Shown: one piece after another, positions 36,886 through 48,278 of the stretch
Position numbering within the stretch: the first letter of the stretch is position 1
Layout of the letters: every line of letters starts with the position of its first letter
Source: Pelargonium tetragonum
Taxonomy: Eukaryota; Streptophyta; Magnoliopsida; Geraniales; Geraniaceae
Direction of reading: 5' to 3'
NCBI GenBank assembly: GCA_036897445.1
Contig: JAYMTL010000013.1
Coordinates: 1 to 64,000, forward strand
DNA length: 64,000 nucleotides
Translations under genes and position numbers: made by a program
Notes under the pieces: model-generated
What the model was told of the DNA's origin: nothing
The model's input: the letters and a program-made list of their open reading frames with translations, nothing else
The model's database searches: none

Positions 36886-38760
36886 TAGTTACAGACTCCT
36901 TGATATTCATTCTACTTAACTCTTTGTTTTCGATACGAGGAATTCTTTTCCTTTTCCGTGTTACCCTATAAAGAGGGCCAAGAGACTTCCATGAAAACTG
37001 TGTACTTATTTAAGCTGAGATATGTTATGAAATTGCATGTATTTGCAGATTTCTCCGTCTAGGGTGAGTTCCTCTTAGGATAAAAGGCATAAAAGTAAAT
37101 AAGAAAGATAAGCTAAACGAAAGATAAAGGACATTCTAGGTAATAACTCTCCGCTTTGTTTAGTTTCATCCTCAAGCCTAAATTGTTATCCTCTTTATTG
37201 ATATTGATTGAAAGTTTTTAAGTGTAAAAGAGCACTCTAAATTCAAGGACTTTTTTAGTTAAAGCAGATATGTCGCTATTAAAGTAAGGGTTACTCCTTT
37301 GTTTCCCGTTTTTGAGTCTTAAGAAAAGGGCCCTTTTAAGACCAATACGACGAGAACGCTACTCAAGATTACAAATAAGATTATCTAAGAACTATTTATA
37401 TCTATATACCCTGCAAAACAAAAAGGGTTCTTGTAAATCGACAAAGTGTAGTGCTTTACAGAAAGAAACTCTACCTGGTATTAGCATAAATAAAGGGTCT
37501 CCTTATAACTTATAATATTGGGTTTTTGCAGGGCTATAATATAGGGATGCTTTTAATATATAGGTACTTCAGACACTCAGTAGTGCTAACGGGAACTCCA
37601 GAAATGGAAAATCCTACACAGTCGAGTTTTAGAATTGTTTTTGGTTACCCCTAGGAGACCCTTTTACAAAAGAGTGTTGTTAAATTAAGTATCTTTAAGG
37701 GTTAGAGTATAAAGGATTACTAGGACTTAATAACGCAATGCGATCATCTTAGAACTTCCGGGTTGAGGCCAATTCCAGTTAGGAGATTCTTTATTTAGAG
37801 TAGGCTCTAGGTTCCTACCGTATTTAGGAAAAACTTTTAAAAGGTACTCCTGCGCTTTAGTCCGTAGTTTTTTTAGGTTAACAAAATTCAGTTTATATTC
37901 TTCCCAAGGTAGCTTATGTAATTTTATATACATTTATACAGGGAATTCAACAGTTATTAAGTTTTATGAAGTCAAAAGCAAGGACCTCCTTAAACTCTAA
38001 AGCGGACCCCGCACAGTAATTTCTATTTTATCCCTATCCAAATAGGAAGCCCTCGATTCCTATAGAACAGAGCTGGGAATTCATATTTTTCAGAAAGACG
38101 AGTATACTCTTTACAAGGTTTCGTACCCTAAATTACCTTGAAATATCTAGTCTTTTACGGCAGGACCTGTGCTATTATGTCGTGCTAAAGGAAACTAACT
38201 AGATCTCCTTAAATCCTGTATCACAAAAAAGAACATCTATCAAAAGGGTACTTATAACATGAGACCTCTTACCTTTAGAAACTTAGTAAGGGGCACTTCA
38301 AAAAGCAATGCTACTAAGCTACTAACCAAGGGTCTTTGGCTACTCTATGAATCTGGTACTTTTCTCGCGGGGCATCCTAATTGCTATTTTATATTTATTG
38401 AAATACCAAAGTTGTATATGGGACTAGGAAAACCCTCATGTTGAGGTAAGCTTCCATCCTAGCGAGGAGTCTCTTAATAAAGAAAAGGAGATCCAGATGG
38501 GAGTCCCTGTTAAAACTTTATAAGGATATCTATGCTATAATAACCATTAAAATAAGGATTCCTTGTGAAAAAAATCAAAGTCTCGTACACAAGCAAAGGC
38601 CTGTAAATTAAATAAAGAATAACTGGATTTCCTATTTAAACTAACTGCCGATAAAAATACAGAAGTCCCCCCTTTTCCTTATAAAAATAGATATTAGTTA
38701 GAAGAAATCTACCCACTACTTTAATCAGACGCTTGTGTTCCTTATATCATATCCTAAACT
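36886..38760. other. gene-free background DNA
   Basis: Nothing is recognised apart from background. The ATG frames at 37312-37515 (+), 37727-37933 (-) and 38259-38444 (+) are 61 to 68 codons long and motif-free. Confidence 0.6.
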
Positions 38761-38866
38761 TCTTTAAAGATTTTTCTTGAGATAATATCTGCAGACGGAA
38801 CCCTATTTTATCTTTAAAGATTTTTCTTGAGATAATATCTGCAGACGGAACCCTATTTTATCTTTA
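38761..38866. repeat. exact 50-bp tandem duplication
   Basis: Bases 38761-38810 are repeated without mismatch at 38811-38860, and the first six bases (TCTTTA) occur a third time at 38861-38866. The unit begins TCTTTAAAGATTTTTC. The lack of divergence shows a recent event, or possibly an assembly artefact. No gene is affected. Confidence 0.95.
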
Positions 38867-39409
38867 TTAAAACTACCTACCCGAATAAGCTTCAGTCTTT
38901 ATTCTCATATTTTTGAGACATTATACTAGGACTCCTGTAAAAGGTATAGAACAAAGTCAGTAGACTATCAGCCCTTTAAGTATCTACTCATATTTAACTA
39001 ACCGGATACCTAAGCTTACACAATAAAACACTAAAAAGAGAATTGAGTTTCACCGGAAATCCACAAAAGGAGTTCTTCTTAACATTGGAGCCCTTAGTTA
39101 TCCTACACTTTTCGCTGCTTTAGGCATTGGGAGCCTTTTTCTTATCCGAAGTTTGTAGGGATTTCTTTATCTAAACCAGTTAAAGAGCCCTTAAACCCGG
39201 GTTTAAGACACTATAAGGATACCGCAAAAACTTTACAAGTCTCTGAAATTTGACCCTTGCTTGCCAATAAGGGGGTCCCGTTTAATAAGAGACTTTTAAA
39301 GTATTACAAAAGAGAAATTTCGGGTGTATCCTAAATACTAGAGAAGATAACCTTTTGGTAATTAAACTATAATTATAATCGTATCCAGCAACATTTTACT
39401 TCAAGAGAC
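38867..39409. other. gene-free background DNA
   Basis: Short background stretch between the tandem duplication and the palindrome, with no feature of its own. Confidence 0.5.
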
Positions 39410-39449
39410 TTTATTACACAAGGTTTTTCGCGAAACCTTGTGTAATAAA
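39410..39449. repeat. 40-base near-perfect palindrome
   Basis: TTTATTACACAAGG (39410-39423) is the exact reverse complement of 39436-39449. The centre TTTTTCGCGAAA extends the pairing except for two unpaired T. As RNA it would form a very stable hairpin with a CGCG-containing tip. It could be a terminator or 3'-end processing hairpin, a cruciform site, or a solo palindromic element. No gene ends beside it, which weakens the terminator reading. Confidence 0.85.
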
Positions 39450-40960
39450 TTAAGAAGATAGGAAATAGGTGCCGTATCCCGCTTAAATAAAAGTGAAAAA
39501 GTTTAAGAATATAAGAGTAGGGCTCTTCTTTAGAATACAACTTGCTGAGTGATAGTTAAAAAGTACATTACTCTGGGTCTACGAGCAAAACTTCTGTAAA
39601 AAAACAAGGATCTTTCCTGGGGTACCTGATTTGTATTCCACCGGGGACTCTTCATTAAGCATAGATCTCTTGTTATTAACGCTACGATTATTCCGAGAAT
39701 TACGTAATCCATAGGGTATTCGGGGAAATGATTTGAATAATTGAAGAGTATATTATCAGTTTATCCAACTTACTTTGAGATGCAGTGAAGCCCCTAAGAT
39801 TTTCTGGCTTATGGTATAAATTTAGAGGGGGAAAGGTGCTTAAGAGGTCACTATGCTTAATTGGAAATTTAAGAAAGTTGTAAGTCCGCCTTCTAACTTC
39901 TATGTTATAGGATAGCTTACTTAAAAAGGGTTCCCGAAAGGAAAAATCTCTCGGGCTGTCTATGTACGAGTAAAAGACTTTTATGCCGTAATATTGCATA
40001 GGTGTTTTTACTCTAAATTTTCTGTGTAAGTATTCCAGTAAATATGACTTTATAGCTCATATGGGTTTGTCTCTCACACAGGCAGTTCTTGAGAACTTTA
40101 ACTCTACCAAAGAGTGTTAATTGACAAAGCGCATCTCTAAAAGAACCAAGCCCACGAGTATTCCTTCACTTAGACTTTGATTTTTTGGTGTAAACTTGAA
40201 AAGTAGTAAGCTAGTAAAAGCTACCCAACGTGTCTTTATAAAGTTCCTCTCTGGACTTGACAAAAGCTGATAGTTTCCCTTTTTGATTTAGAGATATTCA
40301 GGGGGATCCCACCTGCGCCTTGGCCAAAAGCGCCGGAAGTAGTATTAAAAAATTTGATAAACTTTATTGAAATACCATACCCCTCGAGTTGTTAATGAAA
40401 CAGATCTTTTTGAATCTTTTTTACTGCTAGCAAATCTGTATATATATTAAGCAATTTCCGGATTAAAACTTGTATAATAGGGACCCACCTGACTCCGACA
40501 TTCTTAAGAACGGGGCTCTATTTATTTTTAACAAGAAAGTCCCCTTTTTTCTTTTTAGTTCTAGTCAATGCAGAAAGATATAGGGATACTCACGGAAGTA
40601 AGGCCACATATGGAATAACTACTAAGGAGCGGGGTTATTAACGAATATTGATAGTATACGCTTTAACGAATAACACAAGAGGGTTTATTTTACACAAGTC
40701 CAGGCACCGATAAATGTTATACGGACAAGCCTAAATATTCCAAGGAAATCTAAACCAGAATAGGATTTCCCAAGGCTCGCAATTACAAGGCAAAGAATCA
40801 TTAGTGTAACACTAAACAGTTTTAGGAATATATCCGCTAGTTTAGCTTTTAAAAACCTTTTCAAAAAAGCGGGGGAATTCCCGTGGCTCGCACTTACTTT
40901 TGCTTTTACGCTTTTACAACCCCCTGGATTTGCTCCTATATCCCTGTTAGCTGGGCTTGA
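39450..40960. other. gene-free background DNA
   Basis: No gene is recognised. Two minus-strand ATG frames (39530-39712 and 39700-39999) overlap slightly in different frames. Neither has a motif, and the longer, at 99 codons, is within chance length. Confidence 0.6.
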
Positions 40961-41248
40961 TAGTAAGGTTTCTATTCCGGGTTTAGATTAAACAAGAGTC
41001 TAGCTCTGAGTAAAGGTATAGATATTTAGAAGATAGATAGGCAAAAGAAACAAGCTATAAAGAAGGTGAAGAGTTAAAGAATCTAATTGTAAGTATTCGA
41101 GGAAGGTAAGCATCTAAGTTAGGTTTGTCTTGAGGAAGCTCTAGAAGGTATAGCTCCGAAGACTCCTAAGAAGGCTAAGAAGAAAGCTACCAAGATAGAG
41201 AGTTTTTAAGTATTAAGAAAACACAACAAGTAGTGTTATGCGACTTGA
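40961..41248 (+). repeat. island 6: coding-like remnant with Lys/Ala/Pro tail
   Basis: A plus-strand frame between TGA triplets (40958-40960 and 41246-41248) reads as a hydrophilic, helix-prone peptide if TAA and TAG are taken as sense. It includes CLEEALEGIAPKTPKKAK followed by KKATKIESF. The basic Lys/Ala/Pro stretch is like those of islands 1 and 5. In the standard code only short pieces are open, the one with this stretch being about 28 codons. The purine-rich texture and the absence of GG..CC motifs separate it from the background. The family is not recognised. It is a likely fossil of the same kind as the other islands. Confidence 0.4.
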
Positions 41249-44200
41249 ATCAGTACATATCGGCAAAGTACACCCTTGATTTAAAGTGCTAGGTTGGGTT
41301 TAAGTATAAACTAGGGTTCTTTAACTGTAAGGCTGGATTCTTTAAATGATTGTGTATTTTCTATATATAAGTGATTCTGCTGCTAAGTGTAAAGAGTACT
41401 AATCCGTACTCTCCTAAATGCTTCTCTTTACGTTACGGTTTTAATATAAAAAAGAGAGATCCTTTGTTAGTCTTAGTAATGGCATAGCTCTTTTATTAAT
41501 TATCCCTTAGTACTCCAATAAAGAGCGCCTAAATGATGCTGTTCGAATGAAACTTTGACTTTCTATTAGTTGTATAAAACTCGCAAAAGGATTCTCCTAG
41601 CAACCTTCTAACTCACGTCAGTAAGGACAGCGCTAAATGCTTTCAGTCAAGGACACTCCTTGGTAAGCCATACTTTAACTTCAAAAACTTGTAGTCGACA
41701 TTAATGCACTTACCTACCTGAGACATAGACCCTTAGCTCCCTCATAAAAGGCCTAAATGTTCCGTATTGTTAAAAGAAAAAAGGAGATCCCGTGTATAGC
41801 CCCCTTTAATATACTTATTGAAGAAGCCTCTTGATAAATTGGAAATTCTTGGTGAAATAAAGCAACATAAATCAAATCATACTGGATTCTTTTGTTTTTT
41901 ATGAGTTATCTTCTCTTCTATCTAAAATCTCGTTCATATGTTTGGATCCTTATTTATGATACAAGCCCATTTTATAGACTTTGTCTAATCGAGAGTAAGA
42001 TTTTTAATAATAACCTTTGTAGCACAGGAGTTTTCTGCAGAATACCTTAGACTAAGCTCGGAAAGAAACTCGGCTATAAAAAGTCAAGTTAATTGTACTA
42101 TCCTATTACTCTTTTTATATGACTTCCTTCTAAATATCAGGAAATAACTATATACACTAACAAAAAGCCTCTCTATCTAAGCGATTCTCACTCTTTGTTA
42201 ACAAAAATTTATCAGAAATATGACTCTATGTTTCTTATTCCTTGTTTTTCACTAAACCCTTTGCCCGATTTTAGCCATGACCGGATCCTGTTTTGCTAAA
42301 GGGCTCCTTATATTTAACGGGGCTCATACTACTCTTTGTACTGAGAAGATCTATAATGGGCTTAAATTAAGAATATAATACAAAAAGTTAAAACAACTTT
42401 TTTAGGAAATGAGGACACTCTCTATCACCAAGGTTGTCGCAGTTAATGTTACTTCTGGATTCACGAAAAGCAGGAGTGCTCCTTTTGTATTATTGTAAGG
42501 GTAAAACTCCTGGGATCTCTTGAACGGACTTGAAGTTGAGAGTACCCCTTTCTGGTAGCCACTATCGAAGATTTCCGATAATTTTAATTGACAAAAACTT
42601 TTATGATAGCATTTAAAACCTGACTAAGGGCCTATTAGCGCCAGGAAAGTTTCGAGGGATTAGGAGTCCTAGTGCATCCAAAATTTCTAGTCTCAGGTTT
42701 TCTTACTGAGATTTTGTATATTTTGGTTGGTTTACCGAATTTCTTTTTCTCTTGTGAAGTTATAGGACTGCTTAGTCAAGTATTATATACAAATTCTCTG
42801 CGTTCTCTGTATTAGGAATTCTAGGAAAATCTTAAGTCCCTTACTAAGTTTCCTTAGTTTTGTAGTGGTATAGGTGTTAGATCCTGGGTTAGAGGAAAAT
42901 CACATCCTTTAGAGTTCTCTTGTAGGCTAATTAACAATATCAATCTTTTTTAGTTTGAGCATAGCAAGCATTTGACTCAGTGTAGATCTAGCAAGGGGGA
43001 CTACAAAAACTCTGTATTTCCACAGAAAGCTTTTTCAGCATACATAAAAGGTTGAAAATTCTTCCTGTGTGTAGAATCAATGAAAACACAAAATTATAGT
43101 CTATCCGGAATATTTAAAAAGATTTTACAGATTTGTACCTATAAATTCTCCGAAGCTAAGGAGCGACTTCTTTTACACGTCCTTTATCTTCCCTTCTTTT
43201 AGATCTAGTAGAAGACATAACATTTTTTGCTTTCTTAAACTTGTCGTGGGATATCTTTTCGGGACCAGAAAAAAGGAAGCGAGTCCTAGCAAAGATGCTT
43301 TTAAATTAAGTTTAAGTATAAAAGTTAAGTTTTTTGTATCAACAGATATTCTATGTACACGGACATCTCTGCTATGTCATTCTGCTTATTAAAGGGATTT
43401 CATAAAGGAGGATATGCAGAAGGTCTTCATTCCTGCTTCAGTCTCTAGTGCTTGCTGAATCCAGCCAATACCATACATAATACACCTTTATTCCCCTTAG
43501 TATTTATAGTCAAAAAGTAAGACAGGCGTGTAAATTAAATAAGGAAAACAAAAGCTTAGTCAATTGACGAAATTATACTGTAGACTTAGTAAGGAGAGGA
43601 GTACTTTGGTGGAACCTCAACTGAAGGATAATCTTATAATTAGCATCAAAAAATACGATGTTTATTATTGTCTATATCCTATATACCTTTTAGATTTTAA
43701 AAGTTTTAAGTAACTAAGGACTCTTTTTTATTACACCTTTTTCTTTTTTCTATAGATTATTAAAGGTTAAGGTATTGCACAGCAGAAATAAAGAGAAATT
43801 TGTTATTCCTTCGGCTATTAACTAACCAATTGTAAGTTTTCATTTTACCTTTTCCCGATAATACATTCTAAATTTATATCCTATAATACAAAACCTACCA
43901 ACCTTTAGTAAATTCCTACACATACACAGATATATGTTTTCTGATTAAAACGGAAAGATTAAAATGTCGATAACTTCCCCTTGCAGCTAGGTAAGCAATC
44001 AAAATCCATACAAGCCCCAAAATAGGAAAGAATTTGAGCTTACCCTTACTGGACTTTCTTGTACCTTATTAAGAATATTCATCTTAGTTAGTTAATTTAA
44101 GCCAACGAATGGGTATTACCTAGCCCACAAATTCTCCCTAGACACCTCTACGCCGCACAAAGTTATTTCCTATCAATAATTAAGGATAAGGGAGGATTAA

Positions 44201-45448
44201 AAAGGGGGCAAACTAACCTTTCTTTTCTGTCTGGGGCAATCCCTGAGCTGTGTGGCAGTTTAATTAGTATCGGATAAGCTTGACTTATTACAAAAAATTT
44301 TCCTCAAAATGACCTCTATACCTCTAAGCATTGTTTGGATACTAGAGTTTAGTAAGAACATAGGAATAGACTTATAAGCTGGCTGTATGCTTTTAATAAT
44401 TAGGTCACGCAAGGAGTTATATAATTGAGCAAGATGTATCGCATACAATATCTTTCTTTATATATAAAATGTTCGTTTATAGGAAACATCCTCTTTCCTA
44501 GCCAGAGCAATACTAAAAACGGCTTGGGTTATATAGAATTTATAAGATTGGAAACCTACCGGAGAGCTTTGTTGGTTAGAGCTGGGTTTATGAAAGCCTC
44601 CCTCGGTTAAAATCCAGTGATTAAAAGTTATGACGTAAGGAATTTGTAGAATTTATTTGAAATAGAATTACTTAAGTTAATAGTTTTCAAGAGACCGGCC
44701 CCCTATTCATTTCTGTTTAACCGGGGCCTTATAATGGTAAACTCGTCCGTAGATCTATATAACAAGGCAAAGCTTAAAATAAAAAGAAAAAATAAGAAGG
44801 ATGTCCATTGGATAGCGGACTTTACACACCACACCAAAGTAATCGTTAGATAGGTAAAAAGGACGCCCCTTGTTTATTTAAATTTAAAGAAGAGGGCTTT
44901 TCGGCTTTAAAAGGTAACTGGATCTCTCTTAGTTAGATAGTAAGAGATTGAACACGTATTATATATTCTCAAGTCCTTCCTTCATCCTTTTTGAGATTGT
45001 TGATTCTAGTTAACAGGGGTTTTGCATGCCCATAATGAGGGGGAGTGCTTTTCATGGTTAATTAATTGAAAGTCATCTTAGTTATAAGGTTCTAGGAAGG
45101 ATTCCTGTGTCTTATCTTGTTTCCAACCCCAGAAGAAGGGTACGTAGGTAGGTAAAGTGCTATATTCCTTATTAGTTCTTTCCTTAAATAAAGTAGTAGA
45201 GGAAGGCCTTTCCGTTTTATATGGATGAAAGTGAAGCTCTTAGGTCCGGTTGTTTATTGCTTTGGGTTTGGGCTTTAAGAATATTTTGGTATCTAAAACC
45301 TTTTCTATGCCCGTTTTAAAGGCAAACGCAGTGAGGTAGAGAAGAGGGGGTTAATGCAATTGAGCTTTCTTACTCTGCATTTCCTAGATCAGTAGAAGCA
45401 TTTTTTAATCACTTATATAGAAAAGTAGTTAGCTTATCCTACGTCTTG
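41249..45448. other. gene-free background DNA
   Basis: No gene is seen. The overlapping opposite-strand ATG frames at 44260-44448 and 44425-44610 are about 60 codons each and look like chance frames. Confidence 0.6.
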
Positions 45449-45471
45449 CATACCCTAGTTCTAGTAAGTCG
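45449..45471 (+). repeat. 5' flank shared by two tRNA-like sequences, copy 1
   Basis: CATACCCTAGTTCTAGTAAG and the following bases match 45704-45726 at 19 of 23 positions. Both copies are followed about 40 bases later by AAGATTTT and then by a tRNA-like sequence, so this may be the remains of a duplicated tRNA unit about 255 bp apart. Confidence 0.5.
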
Positions 45472-45498
45472 TAAAGTCTTGTCATTATTAAGATTTTG

Positions 45499-45575
45499 TG
45501 GAGTATAGCTCAGTGGTAAAGCACAGTTTAGTTTGATCCGCATGTAAGGGTTCGGTTCGAACCCCTTTACTCCAA
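45499..45575 (+). pseudogene. trnQ-like tRNA gene, degenerate
   Basis: The ends match the plant mitochondrial tRNA-Gln(UUG) pattern. The 7-bp acceptor stem TGGAGTA / TACTCCA is perfect, followed by A at the discriminator position. The D arm GCTC-AGTGGTA-AAGC keeps three of four pairs. The anticodon stem CAGTT/ATCCG has two mismatches, and its loop TAGTTTG lacks U33 and shows GUU rather than UUG. The T stem AAGGG/CCCTT is intact, but the loop has 12 instead of 7 bases, through an apparent 5-base tandem duplication (GTTCGGTTCG). This combination would normally abolish function, so I call it a pseudogene. A tRNA with heavy editing or an altered fold is the alternative. Confidence 0.6.
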
Positions 45576-45703
45576 GTGGGTCTAGTTTGCAGTTAAAAGA
45601 GGGCGTACTTCTAATACTGGAATAAGAAAGACATGGGCTTAGTAGCTATGTTAAGGCTGACAATTTTGAATTACTTAAATAAAAAGAGATTTAGATCATC
45701 CTT

Positions 45704-45726
45704 CATACTCTAGTTATAGTAACTCC
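45704..45726 (+). repeat. 5' flank shared by two tRNA-like sequences, copy 2
   Basis: Partner of 45449-45471 with four mismatches. It precedes the weaker tRNA-like sequence at 45757-45828. Confidence 0.5.
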
Positions 45727-45756
45727 AATGTAGTAAGTATAAGATTTTTTCTTTTA

Positions 45757-45828
45757 TTTAGTATTTCGAGTGGTTAGAGCGCTCGTTCGTGGAAGCTCAA
45801 GTCAAAGGTTCAAGTTCCAGTTCTTTGT
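45757..45828 (+). pseudogene. tRNA-like remnant
   Basis: GAGTGGTTAGAGC resembles the D arm of a tRNA and AAAGGTTCAAGTTCC a T arm, at roughly the right distance. The anticodon arm cannot be folded cleanly and the ends do not pair as an acceptor stem. Its upstream flank matches that of the trnQ-like gene, which supports a tRNA origin. The amino-acid identity cannot be assigned. Confidence 0.3.
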
Positions 45829-48036
45829 TGTTTGTGTTGGTTTTGATATTTTGTATTGAGGAAAGAAAGTGCAAAGGGAGGATACTGTATTGTAGTTATT
45901 AGAATACGTATGTATGCTTTAGTATACCCACCTGCAGACTTATTACTTTAAAACCCAAAGATTTCGTAAAAAGGATATAACTAAGCTAAACTACAAAGTT
46001 TTGGGCAAGTAAAGTAAGTATTATAAAGTATTGAGTTCAAAGTACTATTATTCAAGGGAAGCGTGTCCAGTAGGAATTTTGTAGAAGCCCCTAAGCTTAA
46101 GTGTTATGTTTATCAGGCAGTTAGGACTTGGCTTTTAGTCGTGGGGCTTTATAAATGGTGAAATGGATTAACCTTCAGTAGATACCTGATTTTGACTTTT
46201 TAAGCAAGCTTTCAGAAGGAATCCCCGTATCAATTTTCCTATAAGAGGTCTTAATTTATTATAATGCATGTGCAAGCTAGTATATAATTTCATTTTTCTT
46301 CTAAGTAAGTTTATACTCCAAGGTCTTGCAGGATATCGGAATATTACTTTTCTGAAAAGGAGATCCGGAATTTCTTTATTAGTGTAATTTAAAGGGGGTA
46401 TAATCAGGAGTACCAGTCTAGCTCCCCCAAAAATATCTTAATCTAACCTATCCTAGTAAAGGATTCCAAACAAAGGAATATTTCTTATAAACCTTTCTTT
46501 TACTTGCTTAAAAATAAGAAAACCCTATCTTTCTTAGGAACAAGCCCGACTAAGAATAAAAACACAAGACAAGTTATGAGATTTTATTCAAAGGTAAATC
46601 ATTCGAAGTCCCTTTTAAACTAATAGCAAATAGGCAGTTACAGATATACATGGGTAGGTCCAAAGTCTCTTGATAAAGCATGAAAAGGGCCCTAGGATAA
46701 GTTTGATATTCTAGACAGCTTTTTTATGCCAAAACTCCAAATTAAATTAAGTTTCTTTTTAAGAAAAATGAATAAGGACTCCCTTACAGCTTAATCCCCG
46801 TTATATCTAGCGTATCTAAAAAAAACGGAAGTCTCCGAAATTATAGTTACTATTTGTACTTGTCTCTACGCGCATACTCGTATTTCCCCCTCTCCTTTTT
46901 CGTTTTTAGAGGTTCGAGAAAGCCATAGGGAGCAAAAAGTTATGTCTGAAAGTTTCTTGAAATGGATTCACCATCTCTTGTGTTCTAAACCCTGGATTAC
47001 GCCCAAGTCAAAATTCTTAGTTTTAGATCAAAAGGAATAAGCAGGGAAAAGAAAAAACTCCGTTAATTATTGAAATTTTGACTCTTGTCAGAGAAAAGAC
47101 TTAGGCTTAGGAGACACTCTCTCGCAGCAACATAGCAAATTGTAGTGTTACTCAGAATCTAGAAAGCGCTTAAACATCGAGTTAATTAGCACATATTTTT
47201 ATAAATAGTAAACTAGAAAACTACATAAATGACAAGTCTCCATACAAAGAAAATCTTCAATTTCTATCTTATTAAGTCTGGCTAAACAAGCAAATCATAC
47301 AAAAAGGGCCTAAAGGTGTTAGGTTAACCCTCTGGTAGAGCCCTTCTTAAAGTATTCCCTACGCCGAATGTTGCAAGCGTTCCGGGTTTTAAACAATAAA
47401 GCGGGAGGAGTTATAACAAAATTGATTTACACTATAGGTTCTACTGCCTAATCCAGGCTTAAATGAGATTGATATTCAAGGTGAATTTTGTGCGATATTT
47501 CATTTAAATTACAAATTTATCTTAAGAAAGATAGAAATTGCTCTGAAGCTGAAGTCCCCCTTATCCATATACATTATACATTGAGACCCCTTTTTCTTAC
47601 AAAACTTTTTCGGGGGTGGGGTTTCCCTCGGTATCTCTTGCCCGAGGAATAACTTTAAAAATAACACTAAAGAACTAGTAAGAAAACTTTAGAGATTTTA
47701 GAGAAAGCACACTTTTTAGAATTGCCTGACTGAAGCCTTACTTTATAACTACCTATTATCCGGAATTCTATATAAAGCAACTCAAAATCTAGGAACATCT
47801 TTCTATTATTTGAACCTATAGAGGGGACCCAGCCTATTACCGAAAGGGGGATATCCGTGAAGTTTATTCAGAAGTTTTTTTGATAGAATATTACACTTAC
47901 TGGACTTATAAAGCTAGATTATCTAATCCCGGAGACTTGTACTTATGCTTTTCTTTAGGATTGTTTAGCAAGAGATTTTAAGAGAAGAACCCTAAAATAC
48001 TACTCATTTTTACGTTGTAAAAGTCCCCCATCGGTA

Positions 48037-48053
48037 CAGGGTTCGAGTCCTTT
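48037..48053 (+). ncRNA. tRNA T-arm-like remnant
   Basis: CAGGG-TTCGAGT-CCTTT forms four of five stem pairs with a canonical T loop. No D arm, anticodon arm or acceptor partner is visible around it. It is a possible tRNA remnant, or chance. Confidence 0.2.
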
Positions 48054-48235
48054 TATGTTTGAGTTGGTACGGATTTTAGAGTTCTGTAAACAAGCATCGG
48101 AGTTCTAGAAATTTAAATATGTATAGGATTTTCTTCTTAGTAAAGCATATTCATTAAAAAAGGGGTTCCTCCATTTGAGTAGGAGTAGGTAGACTTCCAT
48201 AGGTTTTTTTACAATAGAAAAGTCCTAAAATAAAA

Positions 48236-48278
48236 GGGAACTTACTGCCTCTGTAACTAGTACAAGGATTTTGAATTG
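48236..48278 (+). repeat. dispersed repeat, copy 1
   Basis: Starts GGGAACTTACTGCCTCTGT and shares CTCTGTAACTAGT and GAATTG, in the same order and spacing, with 58968-59006. Some positions differ and there is a small length change in the middle. Non-coding. Confidence 0.65.

Noticed and set aside
39700-39999. 99-codon minus-strand ATG frame next to a second one
   Set aside because: Both lack motifs, overlap in different frames, and lie in DNA with normal stop density.
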